64,000 bases of DNA from Methylolobus aquaticus (GCA_004168015.1 SEYW01000013.1:1-64000), one strand, 5' to 3'. Positions 34,621-44,902 are shown, counted from the first letter of the stretch. Notes: generated by a model not told the origin, from the letters alone. Made by a program: numbers and translations.

Positions 34621-35184
34621 CTAGGCAGGCCCTTGGTGACGCCAGTAACTCCGCCCCCACAGCAGTACATACTGCGCCCCGCTGGCTACCGTCGTGAACA
34701 GCGTCCCGTAGATCATCGCGTCCAACCCCCAGGACGGCAGCGGGTGTAGGCCCTGGTCGAACAACAGCGCGACGACCAGACTCAGCTGGAGGAGTGTGTT
34801 GAGTTTGCTGATCAACAGCGGTCGTCCCTCATACGGGCCCGAAAGCCGATAATAGGCGATCGCACCGGCAACGATGACCAGATCACGCAGCACGATCGCT
34901 CCGACCAGCCAGAGCGGGGCCAGTCCCTTCAGCCCCAGCGTCACATAGCAACTGACCAGCAGCAGCTTGTCGGCGATCGGGTCGAGAAAGGACCCAAGCC
35001 GGCTTTGCCAGTGGAAGTATTTCGCCAGAAAGCCGTCGATCGCATCGGAAACGCCGGCCAGAATGAACAGTCCCAGGGCCCAGTCGAAACGTCCGGCCGT
35101 CATCGTCAGGATCACGGGACCGACCAGCACGATCCGGAAGAACGTGATCAGATTCGGGATGTCCCGTACGCTCAAGGGACCCAT
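34621..35184 (-). CDS. CDP-alcohol phosphatidyltransferase family protein
   Basis: This 187-residue membrane enzyme has the family motif D-x2-DG-x2-AK-x8-G-x3-D-x3-D, visible as DAIDGFLAKYF...GSFLDPIADK; Lys replaces the more usual Arg in AR. It transfers a phosphatidyl group from a CDP-lipid to an alcohol acceptor such as glycerol-3-phosphate. Several membrane helices follow. The start ATG 35184 overlaps the upstream DUF2066 gene by 13 bp. It may be a second PgsA-like enzyme rather than PgsA itself. Confidence 0.92.
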   Translation of the reverse strand: MGPLSVRDIPNLITFFRIVLVGPVILTMTAGRFDWALGLFILAGVSDAIDGFLAKYFHWQSRLGSFLDPIADKLLLVSCYVTLGLKGLAPLWLVGAIVLRDLVIVAGAIAYYRLSGPYEGRPLLISKLNTLLQLSLVVALLFDQGLHPLPSWGLDAMIYGTLFTTVASGAQYVLLWGRSYWRHQGPA

Positions 35185-36200
35185 CGGTAGACCTTGGCGC
35201 CCGCCGAACCGGGCTCTGCCGCAGGCCGGAGGCGGCGGCTCTCGGCCAACAATTGGTGAAAGGCCTGCGCGCTGCCGCCGACCTGCACGCGCCAGGACAC
35301 GGCACTGGCATCGGCGCTCGCCCACTCGGCGCTGCGCACCGCCGGCAACCCGCGCAGATAGCGGCCGCAGGCTTCCCCCTCGGTCATGGAGCCGATGCCC
35401 TCGACCCGGATCTCCAGCGTGGCCCCGGTGCGACCGGCCGGGGCATAGAGCCGGACCAGCCGTCCGAAAGCGCCGTCCACGGCACCGGCAAGCGCTTCCT
35501 CGGAGCCCATCGCCCCCTGCGTCCACTCCGCCGCCTGGCCGGGCCCCACGAAACGCCAACGCGATTCCCATTCGAAATCGCCCGACGGTACCAGCGTGCC
35601 GATCAACGCTACCTCCGTCTCATAGCGCCAGATGGCATCGCGGATCCGAGGGAGATTGACGGTATCGATGTCGGCGGAAGTCAGGTTGGTCTGATCGGTC
35701 AGGTCGAGTAGCGGCAGTATCACCGGGACGCGGTGCTTCGCAGCGGCCTTCTGTAGTGCGGACATCAATGCACCGCCGTCCTCCGCGCCGATGAAGCGCG
35801 CCGTCGCCCCGTCCATGATCCGGAGCCAGACCAACAGTTCGGGACGCTCGTCACCCAAGATCCCGAAACCGGCATGCGCCAGGGCTTCGTCCACCTGTTC
35901 GCGGTCGAAGCGGACTTCCAGCGTTCCCGCGGCGCCCGGTTCGCCCGAGTGGTATTCATATTGATCGACATAGGCCGCGGATTGCCCCAGCACGGACTCG
36001 CCAGCCTTGCCATGCAAATCCTCGGGAGCGATGACTCGCTCCAGTATTTGCGACAAGGCGCGGCGAATATCCCCAGCGCGTGCCTTGTCGTCACGCGCGC
36101 CCACCGTCACGGTCTCGACATACAGAGCGGGCGACTCCTCGGCCTCGCAAACGCGCACGACCGACAACAGAATCAGCGCGACCGAGGTCAGGCGAGGCAT
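35172..36200 (-). CDS. DUF2066 domain-containing periplasmic protein
   Basis: This 342-residue protein has a signal peptide (MPRLTSVALILLSVVRVCEA) and the DUF2066 pattern: LYVETVTVGARDDKARAGDIRRALSQILERV, VRFDREQVDEALAHAGFGILGDERPELLVWL, PVILPLLDLTDQ. Function is unknown. It is divergent from purM and upstream of the CDP-alcohol transferase, an arrangement conserved in gammaproteobacteria. ATG 36200 is chosen because it begins the signal peptide. Confidence 0.9.
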   Translation of the reverse strand: MPRLTSVALILLSVVRVCEAEESPALYVETVTVGARDDKARAGDIRRALSQILERVIAPEDLHGKAGESVLGQSAAYVDQYEYHSGEPGAAGTLEVRFDREQVDEALAHAGFGILGDERPELLVWLRIMDGATARFIGAEDGGALMSALQKAAAKHRVPVILPLLDLTDQTNLTSADIDTVNLPRIRDAIWRYETEVALIGTLVPSGDFEWESRWRFVGPGQAAEWTQGAMGSEEALAGAVDGAFGRLVRLYAPAGRTGATLEIRVEGIGSMTEGEACGRYLRGLPAVRSAEWASADASAVSWRVQVGGSAQAFHQLLAESRRLRPAAEPGSAGAKVYRWVP

Positions 36201-36335
36201 CAGCAAAGCTCCGTGAGGCGTCAAGAAGCGGTAAAATAGCACAATCGTAGGCAGTGGCCGCGGGGTCGCGCGCAGCGGAATCGGGGTGCCCATCACGCCT
36301 CCCGGCCTCGAATACCCTAGCCGGCATGGCGCTGG

Positions 36336-37445
36336 ATGGCACCGGACAAGCGCATCGCAACTGCCCCCCCCACCGAGATTGACGACAGGAACACGCCCTT
36401 GACGAGTGATGAAAACGACCGCCTCGACTACAAGGCTGCCGGCGTCGACATCGACGCCGGCAGCACGCTGGTCGAACGTATCAAGCCGTTTGCCGAACGT
36501 ACTCGCATCCCCGGCGTCATGGCCGGGTTGGGGGGCTTCGGATCGCTGTTCGAACTCCCCGTCGAACGGTATCGAAGACCGGTTCTGGTGTCCGGGACAG
36601 ACGGCGTCGGCACCAAGCTCAAGCTGGCCATCGATACGGGCCGGCACAGCGAGATCGGCATCGATCTGGTCGCGATGTGCGTCAACGATATCGTGGTCCA
36701 GGGTGCGGAACCTCTGTTCTTTCTGGACTACTACGCAACCGGGAAGCTCGATGTGGGCGTGGCCGCGGATGTCATCTCCGGCATTGCGCGCGGTTGCGAA
36801 CTGGCCGGCTGTGCATTGGTTGGCGGCGAGACCGCGGAAATGCCCGGTATGTACGGGCCCGGCGATTACGATCTGGCCGGCTTCGCCGTCGGCATTGCCG
36901 AAAAAGACCGCCTGATCACGGGGCAGGACGTGCGCGTCGGCGACCGTTTGATCGGGCTGGCCTCGTCCGGACCGCATTCCAACGGCTACTCGCTGATCCG
37001 CAAGGTCATCGAGCGCTCGCGCTGCTCGCTGGGCGCCGAACTCGACGGAAAGCCGCTCGCCGATTGGCTGCTGGCGCCGACGCGGATTTACGTGCGCTCG
37101 CTGCTGGCCCTGCTGACGAAGATCCCGGTGCGGGCCATCGCCCACATCACGGGCGGCGGCATCACCGAAAACCTGCCGCGGGTCTTGCCGGTGACGATGA
37201 ACGCCGAAATCGATCTGGGCGCCTGGCAGCAGCCGGAAATCTTCCGATGGCTGCAGGAACAAGGCAACATCGACCAATCCGAAATGCTGCGGACGTTCAA
37301 CTGCGGCATCGGCATGATCCTGTGCGTAGCGCCGGACGACGAGAGCACCGCACTGGCCGAGTTGCGCGCATCCGGTGAAACCGCACTTGCGCTCGGCACC
37401 ATCATCGACGGCGCCGGCCCGGTCCGCTACCGCCGCGGCGCCTGA
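36336..37445 (+). CDS. purM: Phosphoribosylformylglycinamidine cyclo-ligase PurM
   Basis: This roughly 369-residue enzyme catalyses ATP-dependent ring closure of FGAM to AIR in purine synthesis. Family blocks visible are [78 protein letters not shown] and [18 protein letters not shown] 36336 adds an N-terminal extension; a TTG at 36399 would give the more usual length. Neither has a strong ribosome site. The usual partner purN does not follow. Confidence 0.96.
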   Translation: MAPDKRIATAPPTEIDDRNTPLTSDENDRLDYKAAGVDIDAGSTLVERIKPFAERTRIPGVMAGLGGFGSLFELPVERYRRPVLVSGTDGVGTKLKLAIDTGRHSEIGIDLVAMCVNDIVVQGAEPLFFLDYYATGKLDVGVAADVISGIARGCELAGCALVGGETAEMPGMYGPGDYDLAGFAVGIAEKDRLITGQDVRVGDRLIGLASSGPHSNGYSLIRKVIERSRCSLGAELDGKPLADWLLAPTRIYVRSLLALLTKIPVRAIAHITGGGITENLPRVLPVTMNAEIDLGAWQQPEIFRWLQEQGNIDQSEMLRTFNCGIGMILCVAPDDESTALAELRASGETALALGTIIDGAGPVRYRRGA

Positions 37446-37494
37446 CACCGCCACATCTCTTTCATCATTCCTAATCGCTTTCGGTCATCACTCC

Positions 37495-38223
37495 ATGGAA
37501 CTATCGGTCGTCGTACCCGTGCACAACGAGGAAGACAACGTCGAACCGCTGATCGGCGAGATCCGCGCAGCACTGGAAGGGCATTACGACTACGAAGTCG
37601 TCTACGTCGACGATGGCAGCACCGACCGGACCCTGGAGCGCCTGATCGCCCTGTCGCGTGAATTTCGCCGGCTGCGCGTATTGCACCACCGCCGCTGCTG
37701 TGGTCAGAGTACGGCGCTTGCTACGGGCGTACGCGCGGGCCGCGGGAAGATCGTCGCCACGCTGGACGGCGATGGTCAGAATGACCCGGCCGACATACCT
37801 AAGCTGTATGCGAGCCTGACGGCTCGCGACGCGGTGCCCGGACTCGCGATGGTCGCCGGTTATCGCGCCAAGCGCCAGGATACGCCGTGGCGCCGGTTCT
37901 CGTCCAAGCTAGCCAACGCCGTGCGCGGCGCACTGCTCGGCGACCGAACGCCGGACACCGGCTGCGGTCTGAAGGTCTTCCCAAGGGAGGTGTTTCTGAG
38001 GCTCCCGTATTTCGATCACATGCACCGCTTCCTGCCGGCACTGGTGCAGCGCGCCGGAGGCCAGGTGATCTCGGTTGAGGTGAATCACCGCCCTCGCCTG
38101 CGCGGGGTCTCCAAATACGGCACGTGGCATCGCCTATGGGTCGGGATCATCGATCTTTGCGGCGTCATGTGGCTGCAGCGACGTGCACATGTCCCGGAAA
38201 TCGAGGAGACCGCGTCGCACTGA
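37495..38223 (+). CDS. Glycosyltransferase family 2 protein
   Basis: This 242-residue GT-A enzyme has the nucleotide-sugar motifs VVVPVHNEEDNVEPLI, VYVDDGSTDRTLE and TLDGDGQNDPADIPKL, and the polyprenyl-phosphate transferase-like block DTGCGLKVFPREVFLRLPYFDHMHRFLPAL. It resembles dolichol/undecaprenyl-phosphate sugar synthases without membrane helices. It probably loads a sugar onto a lipid carrier for envelope glycan modification. It follows purM by 49 bp. Confidence 0.92.
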   Translation: MELSVVVPVHNEEDNVEPLIGEIRAALEGHYDYEVVYVDDGSTDRTLERLIALSREFRRLRVLHHRRCCGQSTALATGVRAGRGKIVATLDGDGQNDPADIPKLYASLTARDAVPGLAMVAGYRAKRQDTPWRRFSSKLANAVRGALLGDRTPDTGCGLKVFPREVFLRLPYFDHMHRFLPALVQRAGGQVISVEVNHRPRLRGVSKYGTWHRLWVGIIDLCGVMWLQRRAHVPEIEETASH

Positions 38224-38316
38224 GCCGAACGACCGGGGAACTTATCCGCCGCGCGGCTATCGTAATCGAGCGGGGTCAGCCCGCCGTTCCCACCCTGTGT
38301 AACGATGGAGACCCAC

Positions 38317-38697
38317 ATGTTCTCAACACCGACCCAAGCCGTCTTTTCCGTCATTGCGGCCACTGCACTAAGCTCGGGCCTCAGCATCGCCGACGAGATG
38401 CCAATGCCGCCGCGACAAATTCTGCTGGAAAAATCGGCGGAACTGCCGGCCAATCCGATCAATGCCCGGGTCATTCGGGTCAGTTTCCCGCGCGGATTCA
38501 AGACGCCGCTGCATACCCACGAAGGTCCCGGGCCGCGCTATGTCGTGAAGGGCAAGGTCCGAATCGACGAGGGCGGGCAAATCAATACCTACGGCCCCGG
38601 GGAGGTTTTCTGGGAGTCTGGCCAATGGATGACGGCCGAGAATGTCGGGGACGAAGAAGCCGTCATGGTGATCTTCGAACTCGCCAAACCCAAATGA
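38317..38697 (+). CDS. Periplasmic cupin-domain protein
   Basis: This 126-residue protein has an N-terminal signal peptide (to about residue 26) and a single cupin barrel. Motif 1 is TPLHTHEGPGPRYVVKGKVRI and motif 2 YGPGEVFWESGQWMTAENVGDEEAVMVIFELA. The His residues of motif 1 suggest a bound metal. GGAG in front of ATG 38317 favours it over ATG 38305. Substrate is unknown. Confidence 0.88.
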   Translation: MFSTPTQAVFSVIAATALSSGLSIADEMPMPPRQILLEKSAELPANPINARVIRVSFPRGFKTPLHTHEGPGPRYVVKGKVRIDEGGQINTYGPGEVFWESGQWMTAENVGDEEAVMVIFELAKPK

Positions 38698-39051
38698 CCG
38701 CTGGGGCGCGAGCAATGGCGAAGCGGTGCGGGAACAGGCGAAAAAAGTGACGCGCACCGCGCGTCAAGTGGAAGGCGTTGGGCCTAGCTATGTCATCGCA
38801 GAACTGCGATACGGAAGGGGAGGCATCCCTGCCCCCTCGGACCCGTCCGTGATTCCCCTGAACTCGATGTGGGTGCAACAGTACCGCAGCTTCTCCGGTA
38901 GCGCTATGGGTGGAACCACGTATTGACAAAGACGTAACTATCTGTTCACGCAACTAAGCCTTTCGCATTCGTAGCACCCCCAGGGTTACAATGCCGTCGG
39001 CCCCCGCAATGAGGCGGCGCATTTCAACCAGGGACCGCAGGAATCCGATAC
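38698..39051. other. Intergenic stretch with a 16-bp inverted repeat
   Basis: About 350 bp without a supported gene. It contains the inverted repeat ATCGCAG-AA-CTGCGAT (38795-38810), followed by an imperfect G/C-rich hairpin (about 38817-38835). A TTGACA at 38923-38928 may be the -35 of the downstream gene, but no good -10 is visible at standard spacing. Confidence 0.4.
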
Positions 39052-39474
39052 ATGCTTCGTCTGCTGGCCGGCTTGGCCTTTTTCCCCCGTTTTCTGTTCG
39101 CGTTGGTTCTGGTCTTCGCGACCTACAACCCCGAGCCCCCTTACTCCTACTTCTATTGGGCACTGACCGACTTCAGCTCCTTCAACTCGGTCAAGGCCTT
39201 TGTTGGCGTGGTGCTGCTGACCGGCTGGACCATCTACATCAGCGCCACAGTCCACTCGCTGGGCTGGCTGGGCCTGATCCTGGCCTGCGCGCTGCTGGGC
39301 ACCGGTGCCTGGGCCGTGATCGACCAGGGCTGGTTGAGCGTCGAAAACCCGAAAGTCCTGACCTACCTGATCCTCGTGCTGATTGCGGCATTGCTGGCCA
39401 TCGGCCTCGGCTGGTCGGTGACGCGCCGCAAGATCACCGGAACGGTCGACGTGGACGACGGACCCAACCGATGA
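39052..39474 (+). CDS. Small integral membrane protein (DUF6524-like)
   Basis: This 140-residue protein has four predicted membrane helices and the segment ATYNPEPPYSYFYWALTDFSSFNSVKAFVGVVLLTGWTIYISAT, which matches a conserved proteobacterial inner-membrane family (DUF6524). The C-terminus is basic and soluble. Function is unknown. It is convergent with the NDH-2-like gene. Confidence 0.8.
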   Translation: MLRLLAGLAFFPRFLFALVLVFATYNPEPPYSYFYWALTDFSSFNSVKAFVGVVLLTGWTIYISATVHSLGWLGLILACALLGTGAWAVIDQGWLSVENPKVLTYLILVLIAALLAIGLGWSVTRRKITGTVDVDDGPNR

Positions 39475-39526
39475 TTTCGATCGGGTCCGCATCGCCGCGG
39501 CGGCGGACCGCGACCAACGGCCGCGG

Positions 39527-40843
39527 TCAATGCAGTTTGATCTTGGGCCGCAACCGACTGCTGAAGAAGTTCGCGATCATCAGCATCATGACCCGGAACG
39601 GACCGAAAAGCGCCAACTGGTGCATCTTGTAAAGCGACAGGTAGACGAGACGCGCCATCAGCCCCTCGACCATCACACTACCCAGCAGATTCCCCATCAG
39701 GTTGCCAACGGTGCTGAATTTGCCCAGTGCAACCAACGAGCCGTAGTCGGTGTAGTGATAGTCGAGCAGTGGCTCGCCCTTAAACTTGCGGGTCACATTC
39801 TTCACCAGCAAACTCGCCTGTTGGTGGGCTGATTGAGCCCGCGGCGGCACATTCCGATCCTTCCCCGGCCAGGCACAGGCGCAACAATCGCCGAGCGCGA
39901 AAATCGTGTCGTCAACGGTCGACTGCAGCGTCGGCTTCACCACGATCTGGTTGATCCGGTTGGTTTCCAGGCCGATCGTCTTCAGGAAATCCGGCGCCTT
40001 GATACCCGCAGCCCAGACCTTGATCGCGGCCGGGATCAGGTGACCGGAGGCCGTTTTGACGCCTTCGGCCGTGACTTCGACCACCTGTTCTCCAAGGCGC
40101 AGATCGACACCCAGTTTGCGCAGTTGCTGCTCGGTGGCGGCCGCCAGCCGATCCGGCAGACCGGGCAACAAGCGAGGCGAAGCCTCGATCAGGTGGATGC
40201 GGATGTCGGATGGCTCGACCTTGTCCAGGCCGTAGGCGCTTAGCAGCCGCGTTGCCTGGTGCAACTGCGCCGACAATTCGATACCGGTCGCTCCGCCGCC
40301 GACGATGGCCACGTCGAGTTGGCCAGGCTGCTTGACGCCCCCTTGCACATGCGCCCGGGTGTAGGCTTCGAGCAGACGAGTCTGAAACTGCTCAGCCTGG
40401 TCGGTCGAGTCGAGAAAGAGGCAATGCTCGGCCACTCCCGGTATGCCGAAATCGTTGCAAACGCTGCCCACGGCGATGACCAGCAATTCGTAGTGATGTG
40501 AGCGCGCCGGAATGATTTCCCGACCCTGGGAATCGATCATGGCCGCGAGTTGCACCCGTTTGGTTTCACGATTCAGACCGACCATGCGCCCCAGGTTGAA
40601 GCGAAAATGGTTCGCGTGCGCCTGCGCCAGGTAATCGAGTTCGTCGTCGTTGACGTCCAGCGTTCCGGCAGCGACTTCGTGCAGCAGTGGCTTCCAGATA
40701 TGGGTGCGGGCGCAATCGATCAGCATGATCTCCGCCTGCTTTTTCTTGCCCAGCGTGCGCCCCAGCGAAGTCGCCAGTTCCAGGCCCCCAGCGCCGCCGC
40801 CGACGATGACGATGCGCGGAAGCGCGGCGTTCGATGCTTTCAT
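39527..40843 (-). CDS. ndh: Type II NADH dehydrogenase-like flavoprotein
   Basis: This 438-residue flavoenzyme has two Rossmann motifs, IVIVGGGAGGLELA for FAD and DVAIVGGGATGIELS for NAD(P)H. Other NDH-2 features are THIWKPLLHEVAAGTLD, the FAD-contacting IFALGDCCACAWPGKDRNVPPRAQSAHQQA, and a C-terminal amphipathic membrane-binding part. It oxidises NADH and reduces quinone without pumping protons. Its ATG overlaps the CHAD gene stop (ATGA, 40840-40843), implying co-transcription. Confidence 0.93.
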   Translation of the reverse strand: MKASNAALPRIVIVGGGAGGLELATSLGRTLGKKKQAEIMLIDCARTHIWKPLLHEVAAGTLDVNDDELDYLAQAHANHFRFNLGRMVGLNRETKRVQLAAMIDSQGREIIPARSHHYELLVIAVGSVCNDFGIPGVAEHCLFLDSTDQAEQFQTRLLEAYTRAHVQGGVKQPGQLDVAIVGGGATGIELSAQLHQATRLLSAYGLDKVEPSDIRIHLIEASPRLLPGLPDRLAAATEQQLRKLGVDLRLGEQVVEVTAEGVKTASGHLIPAAIKVWAAGIKAPDFLKTIGLETNRINQIVVKPTLQSTVDDTIFALGDCCACAWPGKDRNVPPRAQSAHQQASLLVKNVTRKFKGEPLLDYHYTDYGSLVALGKFSTVGNLMGNLLGSVMVEGLMARLVYLSLYKMHQLALFGPFRVMMLMIANFFSSRLRPKIKLH

Positions 40844-42471
40844 TCGGTTTCTCCTTCTTTTTCGGTCCGGGCCGGCGCCCGATGGGTGCGTCCGGTCGTC
40901 CCCACCGCGGCGGTGGGCTGCTCTTTGAACAAGGTCTTGAATCGGGCCCGTTCCTCTTTGCGGGCAAAATGCCTCAGCGCTTCGGGAATCTCCGCACGCC
41001 GCGCGGCCTGCAGCTGTTCGAAGTACCCGAACAGCATACCGACCGCCAACAGGGTTGGCGATGAAATCTCGCCGTCCTGCCGCAGTTGGGCAAACCAGCC
41101 GCGCAGATACTCGCGTTGCACCTCGGCATCCTGGAACGCTCCCAGACGGTCCTGAAGCAATTTCAGGGCCTTGATCGGCCGCCGCATACGGTCCTTGGCG
41201 TGGAAGGGTTGCACCACCTCCAGCAGGTAGCGCAACTTCTTGCAGCTTTTGCGGAGCTCGTGAATGCGCTCCGAGGGTGTTGTCTCGTTCACGGTTCCGG
41301 CCGCTTTGGCAACGCGACGGTACAAGGTCCAGATGCGGCGTCCGGCGACTGAAGCGATAGGCGCCAGCGCATTCGGCGCTGTCGGTCGCCGCGGGGCACT
41401 GCGCGCCAGCCACTGTGGCCATTCCGCCTTGAAGCGCCGATACCGTGCACTGCCGAGTGACCTGACCAGAGCGGCTTGGGCCGCCGCCGCCTCGTGCGCC
41501 AACAAGGTGCGCAGGGGCACCAGGTCTTCGCGCAATTCGGTCGGAAGCTGCTGCTGGAGATCCTCGAAGTGCAACAGATAAACGTCCAGATCGCGGGCCG
41601 GGCCGGTGATCTCCCCCAGCCAAGCCAGGTCGCGGACATGCCGCGCGACGGAACGCTCGGGAAAAACGCCCCTCAGTTGCCCCAGCACGACGCGGCTGCG
41701 CCGGACAGCGACACGAAAATCGTGCAAAAACTCCGAGTCGACCGCACCGATAATGCCCGATTCGTTGGTCGAGAGTATGTCGAACAACCCGGCCAGGACC
41801 CGACGCGCCGCGACGTCGGTCCGCAGTTCCGGCGCGAGGCCCGGGAAACTGCCGGACGCTTCCGCCGGGGGCAATCTACCCGCCGCCGCGAGCGCCGCAT
41901 GCCAGATGTCCTCGGTGGTCGGTGCAATGAGACCGCGCTCCAAGAGTTCATTCACGAAATGCCGGCCGAGCTTGTCATCCGACGCGTCCCAACACACGGC
42001 AAGACGCTCCGCCAGCAGGTGCGGACGACCGGCCTCCGGAATCCATGTCGAGCGAACGCGGAACAGCCTGACGGCATCGGGAACGGCTTCCGGAAAATCC
42101 GGGACTGTCAGAAACGCCCGCTGCAGGCGGCATTGCGGCAACAGTGCCCGCACGTCGATCACTGCAGTCAGTTCCGAGCGCAGATCCGTGTCGTCGAGGT
42201 CCCATGCGAAACGCGGCATCGCGGTCGACGCCCAGATTGCACTGCGACGCGCGCGCGATGCGCCGGCCGCCCACAACTGCAGTTCCCCGCGACCCTCCCC
42301 GGTCCATTGCAGCACGCACACCTGACCTCGACGGAAGAGGCGGCGGTCGAAGGTATCGAGCACGGTCGCCTCGACGATCGTTCGTTGACCCTGCGACGCT
42401 GATGTCGGGGCCGCCGTCAGCGTTCCATTCGGCCACGTTGGCAGCCATTCTGTGATTCGTTCGCTGGTCAT
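40840..42471 (-). CDS. CHAD domain-containing protein with degenerate CYTH-like N-terminus
   Basis: This 543-residue protein has a C-terminal CHAD domain (about 255-500) with conserved basic/His blocks FLHDFRVAVRRSRVVLGQL, DLDVYLLHFE and RIHELRKSCKKLRYLLE, which bind polyphosphate. The N-terminal ~200 residues fit a diverged CYTH (triphosphate-tunnel) fold, but the ExExK motif is not visible. ATG 42471 is chosen over longer in-frame starts that run into the relA promoter. Coupled to the downstream flavoprotein gene. Confidence 0.9.
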   Translation of the reverse strand: MTSERITEWLPTWPNGTLTAAPTSASQGQRTIVEATVLDTFDRRLFRRGQVCVLQWTGEGRGELQLWAAGASRARRSAIWASTAMPRFAWDLDDTDLRSELTAVIDVRALLPQCRLQRAFLTVPDFPEAVPDAVRLFRVRSTWIPEAGRPHLLAERLAVCWDASDDKLGRHFVNELLERGLIAPTTEDIWHAALAAAGRLPPAEASGSFPGLAPELRTDVAARRVLAGLFDILSTNESGIIGAVDSEFLHDFRVAVRRSRVVLGQLRGVFPERSVARHVRDLAWLGEITGPARDLDVYLLHFEDLQQQLPTELREDLVPLRTLLAHEAAAAQAALVRSLGSARYRRFKAEWPQWLARSAPRRPTAPNALAPIASVAGRRIWTLYRRVAKAAGTVNETTPSERIHELRKSCKKLRYLLEVVQPFHAKDRMRRPIKALKLLQDRLGAFQDAEVQREYLRGWFAQLRQDGEISSPTLLAVGMLFGYFEQLQAARRAEIPEALRHFARKEERARFKTLFKEQPTAAVGTTGRTHRAPARTEKEGETE

Positions 42472-42724
42472 CGCGCCTGCCCGTCTGTTTCGCCGTGACT
42501 GGGAATCCGCACCCAATCCCCTTTTTGGAGGGACTTCGGCAAAAGCCACAAATAAGGTTCTCGGCTCGATTATTGCGTGACTCAAGCAGCGCTCGCAATC
42601 GTAGTCGGCGCTGCGACCGAGTCGGGCCGCACTTGCTAAAATGCGGAGAGCGCCCACCACGCGGCTGCGCTCAGCCGAGGAATGCAGCGCGCTCTCCGCC
42701 GAGAACCGAAACGCCCGTCAAGCG

Positions 42725-44902
42725 ATGAAGCACACGCTTTACCAATCCGATATCGCCGAGAAGCCGCTGGCCGAACTGCGCGAACTGTTCCATTCGGGCA
42801 TGAACCGAGGCGATTTCCGGCATCTGGACGAAGCGCTCGCCCTCGCAGTGCAGGCTCGGGACGAGGACCGGCAGGTGCGGCCGCGAGGGCTGGAAGTCGC
42901 CCACATCCTGCGCATGCTCCGGGCCGATGCCACGACGGTCGCCGCCGCGATGCTGAGCGATCCTTACCTGCGCGATACCTACCCGGCCGGAAAGATCCGC
43001 TCTGACTTCGGCGCAGCGGTCGCCGATCTGGTCGACAAGGTCAACTGGCTGAACACCTTCGGCGACTACACGATCGACCAGACTCAGGAGCCGGAACAGG
43101 CGGAGCTGATCCGGCGCATGCTGCTGGCCGTCGTCAACGATGTGCGGGCCGTATTGATCAAACTGGCCTATCGTGTCCACCGGCTCCGGATCCTGAAATA
43201 TCAGGAATGGGCCAACCGCGAAGTGATTGCCCGCGAGACGCTGGACATCTACGCCCCGCTGGCCAGTCGCCTCGGCATAGGACAATTGAAGTGGGAACTC
43301 GAGGACCTCGCGTTCCGCTATCTGCATCCCGACGACTACAGGACGCTCGCGAAATCGCTGGCGAACAACCGGGCCGAACGGGAAACCTACGTCAAACACT
43401 TCATCGAGCTTCTGTCGGCGGAACTGAAAGCCAACGACATCAAGGCCAAGGTGGTCGGGCGACCGAAACACATCTTCAGCATCTGGCGCAAAATGCAACG
43501 CAAGCAGGTGCCGTTGAACGAGCTATACGATCTGCTCGCGGTGCGGGTGATCGTCGACGACGTGCCCAGCTGCTATCTGGTGGTCGGCCTGGCGCACAAT
43601 CGCTGGCGGCACATCCCCAAGGAGTTCGACGACTACATCGCCAACCCCAAGGAGAACGGCTACCAGTCACTGCATACGGTGGTCATCGGTCCGGACGACC
43701 GGCCGGTGGAAATCCAGATCCGGACGCCCCAAATGCAGGATTTCGCGGAGTACGGAGTCGCCTCGCACTGGCGCTACAAGGAGGGCGGCAAGGCCGATCT
43801 CGCCTTCGAGCGCAGCATCACCTCCTTGCGCCGCCTGCTGGAGAGCGAAGAGGACGACCAGTCTCTGCTCGAAGACTTCCGGGCCGACGCCTTCAAGGAC
43901 GAGGTCTTCGTACTGACCCCCAAGGGTCAGGTCATCCGCTTGCGGCGTGGCGCGACGCCGCTCGATTTTGCGTATGCCATCCACACCGAAGTCGGGCATC
44001 GTTGTCGCGGCGCCAAGGTCGACGGCCGCATCGTGCCGCTGACCTACGCCCTGAAGTCGGGCGAAAAGGTCGAAATCATCACGGCCAAACACGGCGGCCC
44101 CACGCTGGGCTGGCTGGACCCGCATCTCGGCTACGTCAAGACGACTCATGCCCGCTCCAAAATCCGAACCTGGTTCAAGCAACAGGACCATGACAAGCAT
44201 TTGCGTGCGGGCCGCGCCATCCTGGATCGTGAGCGGCACAAGCTCGGCCTGAAGCACGTTGACATGACCGATCTGGCGCGCCATTTCCACCTGTCACGCC
44301 CGGACGACGTCCTGCTCGCGATCGGGCGCGGCGACATCAACCCGGCGCAGGTCGCGGCGGCGCTCCGCATCCCGGAAATCCAGCCGCTTCCAGTTCCGGC
44401 GGCGCCGCGCCGCGCGCCGGCGACGGTGACCAGCGAAGAGGTGACGGTACAAGGCATCCGGAACCTGGTAACCCATTTCGCGCTGTGCTGCAATCCGGCG
44501 CCTGGGGACCCGATCACCGGCTACATCACCGTCACCCGGGGCATCGCGATCCACCGCCAGGACTGTCCGAACATTGTGCGACTGCCGCAATGGAAGCGCC
44601 AGCGCCTGATCGACGTCGCCTGGGGGGCCGAACCCGAGGTATTCCCGGTGGAAGTCGAAATCCAGGCCCTCGACCGCAAGGGCTTGCTGAAGGATGTGTA
44701 CCAGGTGCTGGCGCAGGAGCACATCAACGTGATGCGCTCGGAGACCCAGACGAACCCGAACGACCGATCGGTTTCCATGCATCTGACGCTCGAGGTCGCC
44801 GATCTCGGTCAACTCAGCGTCGCGCTCGACAAGCTCAATGAGATCAACAACGTGCTGGCGGCCCAGCGACGGGAACAGGACGAGGACCCGACTCCGGACT
44901 GA
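42725..44902 (+). CDS. relA: (p)ppGpp synthetase RelA, monofunctional type
   Basis: This 725-residue ribosome-associated stringent-response enzyme has a pseudo-hydrolase domain (about 30-190) that lacks the catalytic HD motif (AAAMLSDPYLRD in its place). The synthetase domain shows GRPKHIFSIWRKM, the EFDD (EXDD) motif of RelA-type enzymes in KEFDDYIANPKENGYQSLHTVV, and EIQIRT. TGS, helical, zinc-finger/CC (FALCCNPAPGD) and ACT domains follow. ATG 42725 gives the usual length; the in-frame extension to 42641 overlaps the CHAD upstream region. Confidence 0.96.
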   Translation: MKHTLYQSDIAEKPLAELRELFHSGMNRGDFRHLDEALALAVQARDEDRQVRPRGLEVAHILRMLRADATTVAAAMLSDPYLRDTYPAGKIRSDFGAAVADLVDKVNWLNTFGDYTIDQTQEPEQAELIRRMLLAVVNDVRAVLIKLAYRVHRLRILKYQEWANREVIARETLDIYAPLASRLGIGQLKWELEDLAFRYLHPDDYRTLAKSLANNRAERETYVKHFIELLSAELKANDIKAKVVGRPKHIFSIWRKMQRKQVPLNELYDLLAVRVIVDDVPSCYLVVGLAHNRWRHIPKEFDDYIANPKENGYQSLHTVVIGPDDRPVEIQIRTPQMQDFAEYGVASHWRYKEGGKADLAFERSITSLRRLLESEEDDQSLLEDFRADAFKDEVFVLTPKGQVIRLRRGATPLDFAYAIHTEVGHRCRGAKVDGRIVPLTYALKSGEKVEIITAKHGGPTLGWLDPHLGYVKTTHARSKIRTWFKQQDHDKHLRAGRAILDRERHKLGLKHVDMTDLARHFHLSRPDDVLLAIGRGDINPAQVAAALRIPEIQPLPVPAAPRRAPATVTSEEVTVQGIRNLVTHFALCCNPAPGDPITGYITVTRGIAIHRQDCPNIVRLPQWKRQRLIDVAWGAEPEVFPVEVEIQALDRKGLLKDVYQVLAQEHINVMRSETQTNPNDRSVSMHLTLEVADLGQLSVALDKLNEINNVLAAQRREQDEDPTPD

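Noticed and set aside
42725..44902. Bifunctional SpoT/Rel
   Set aside because: The hydrolase HD residues are absent and the synthetase carries the EXDD motif, so RelA is the better call.
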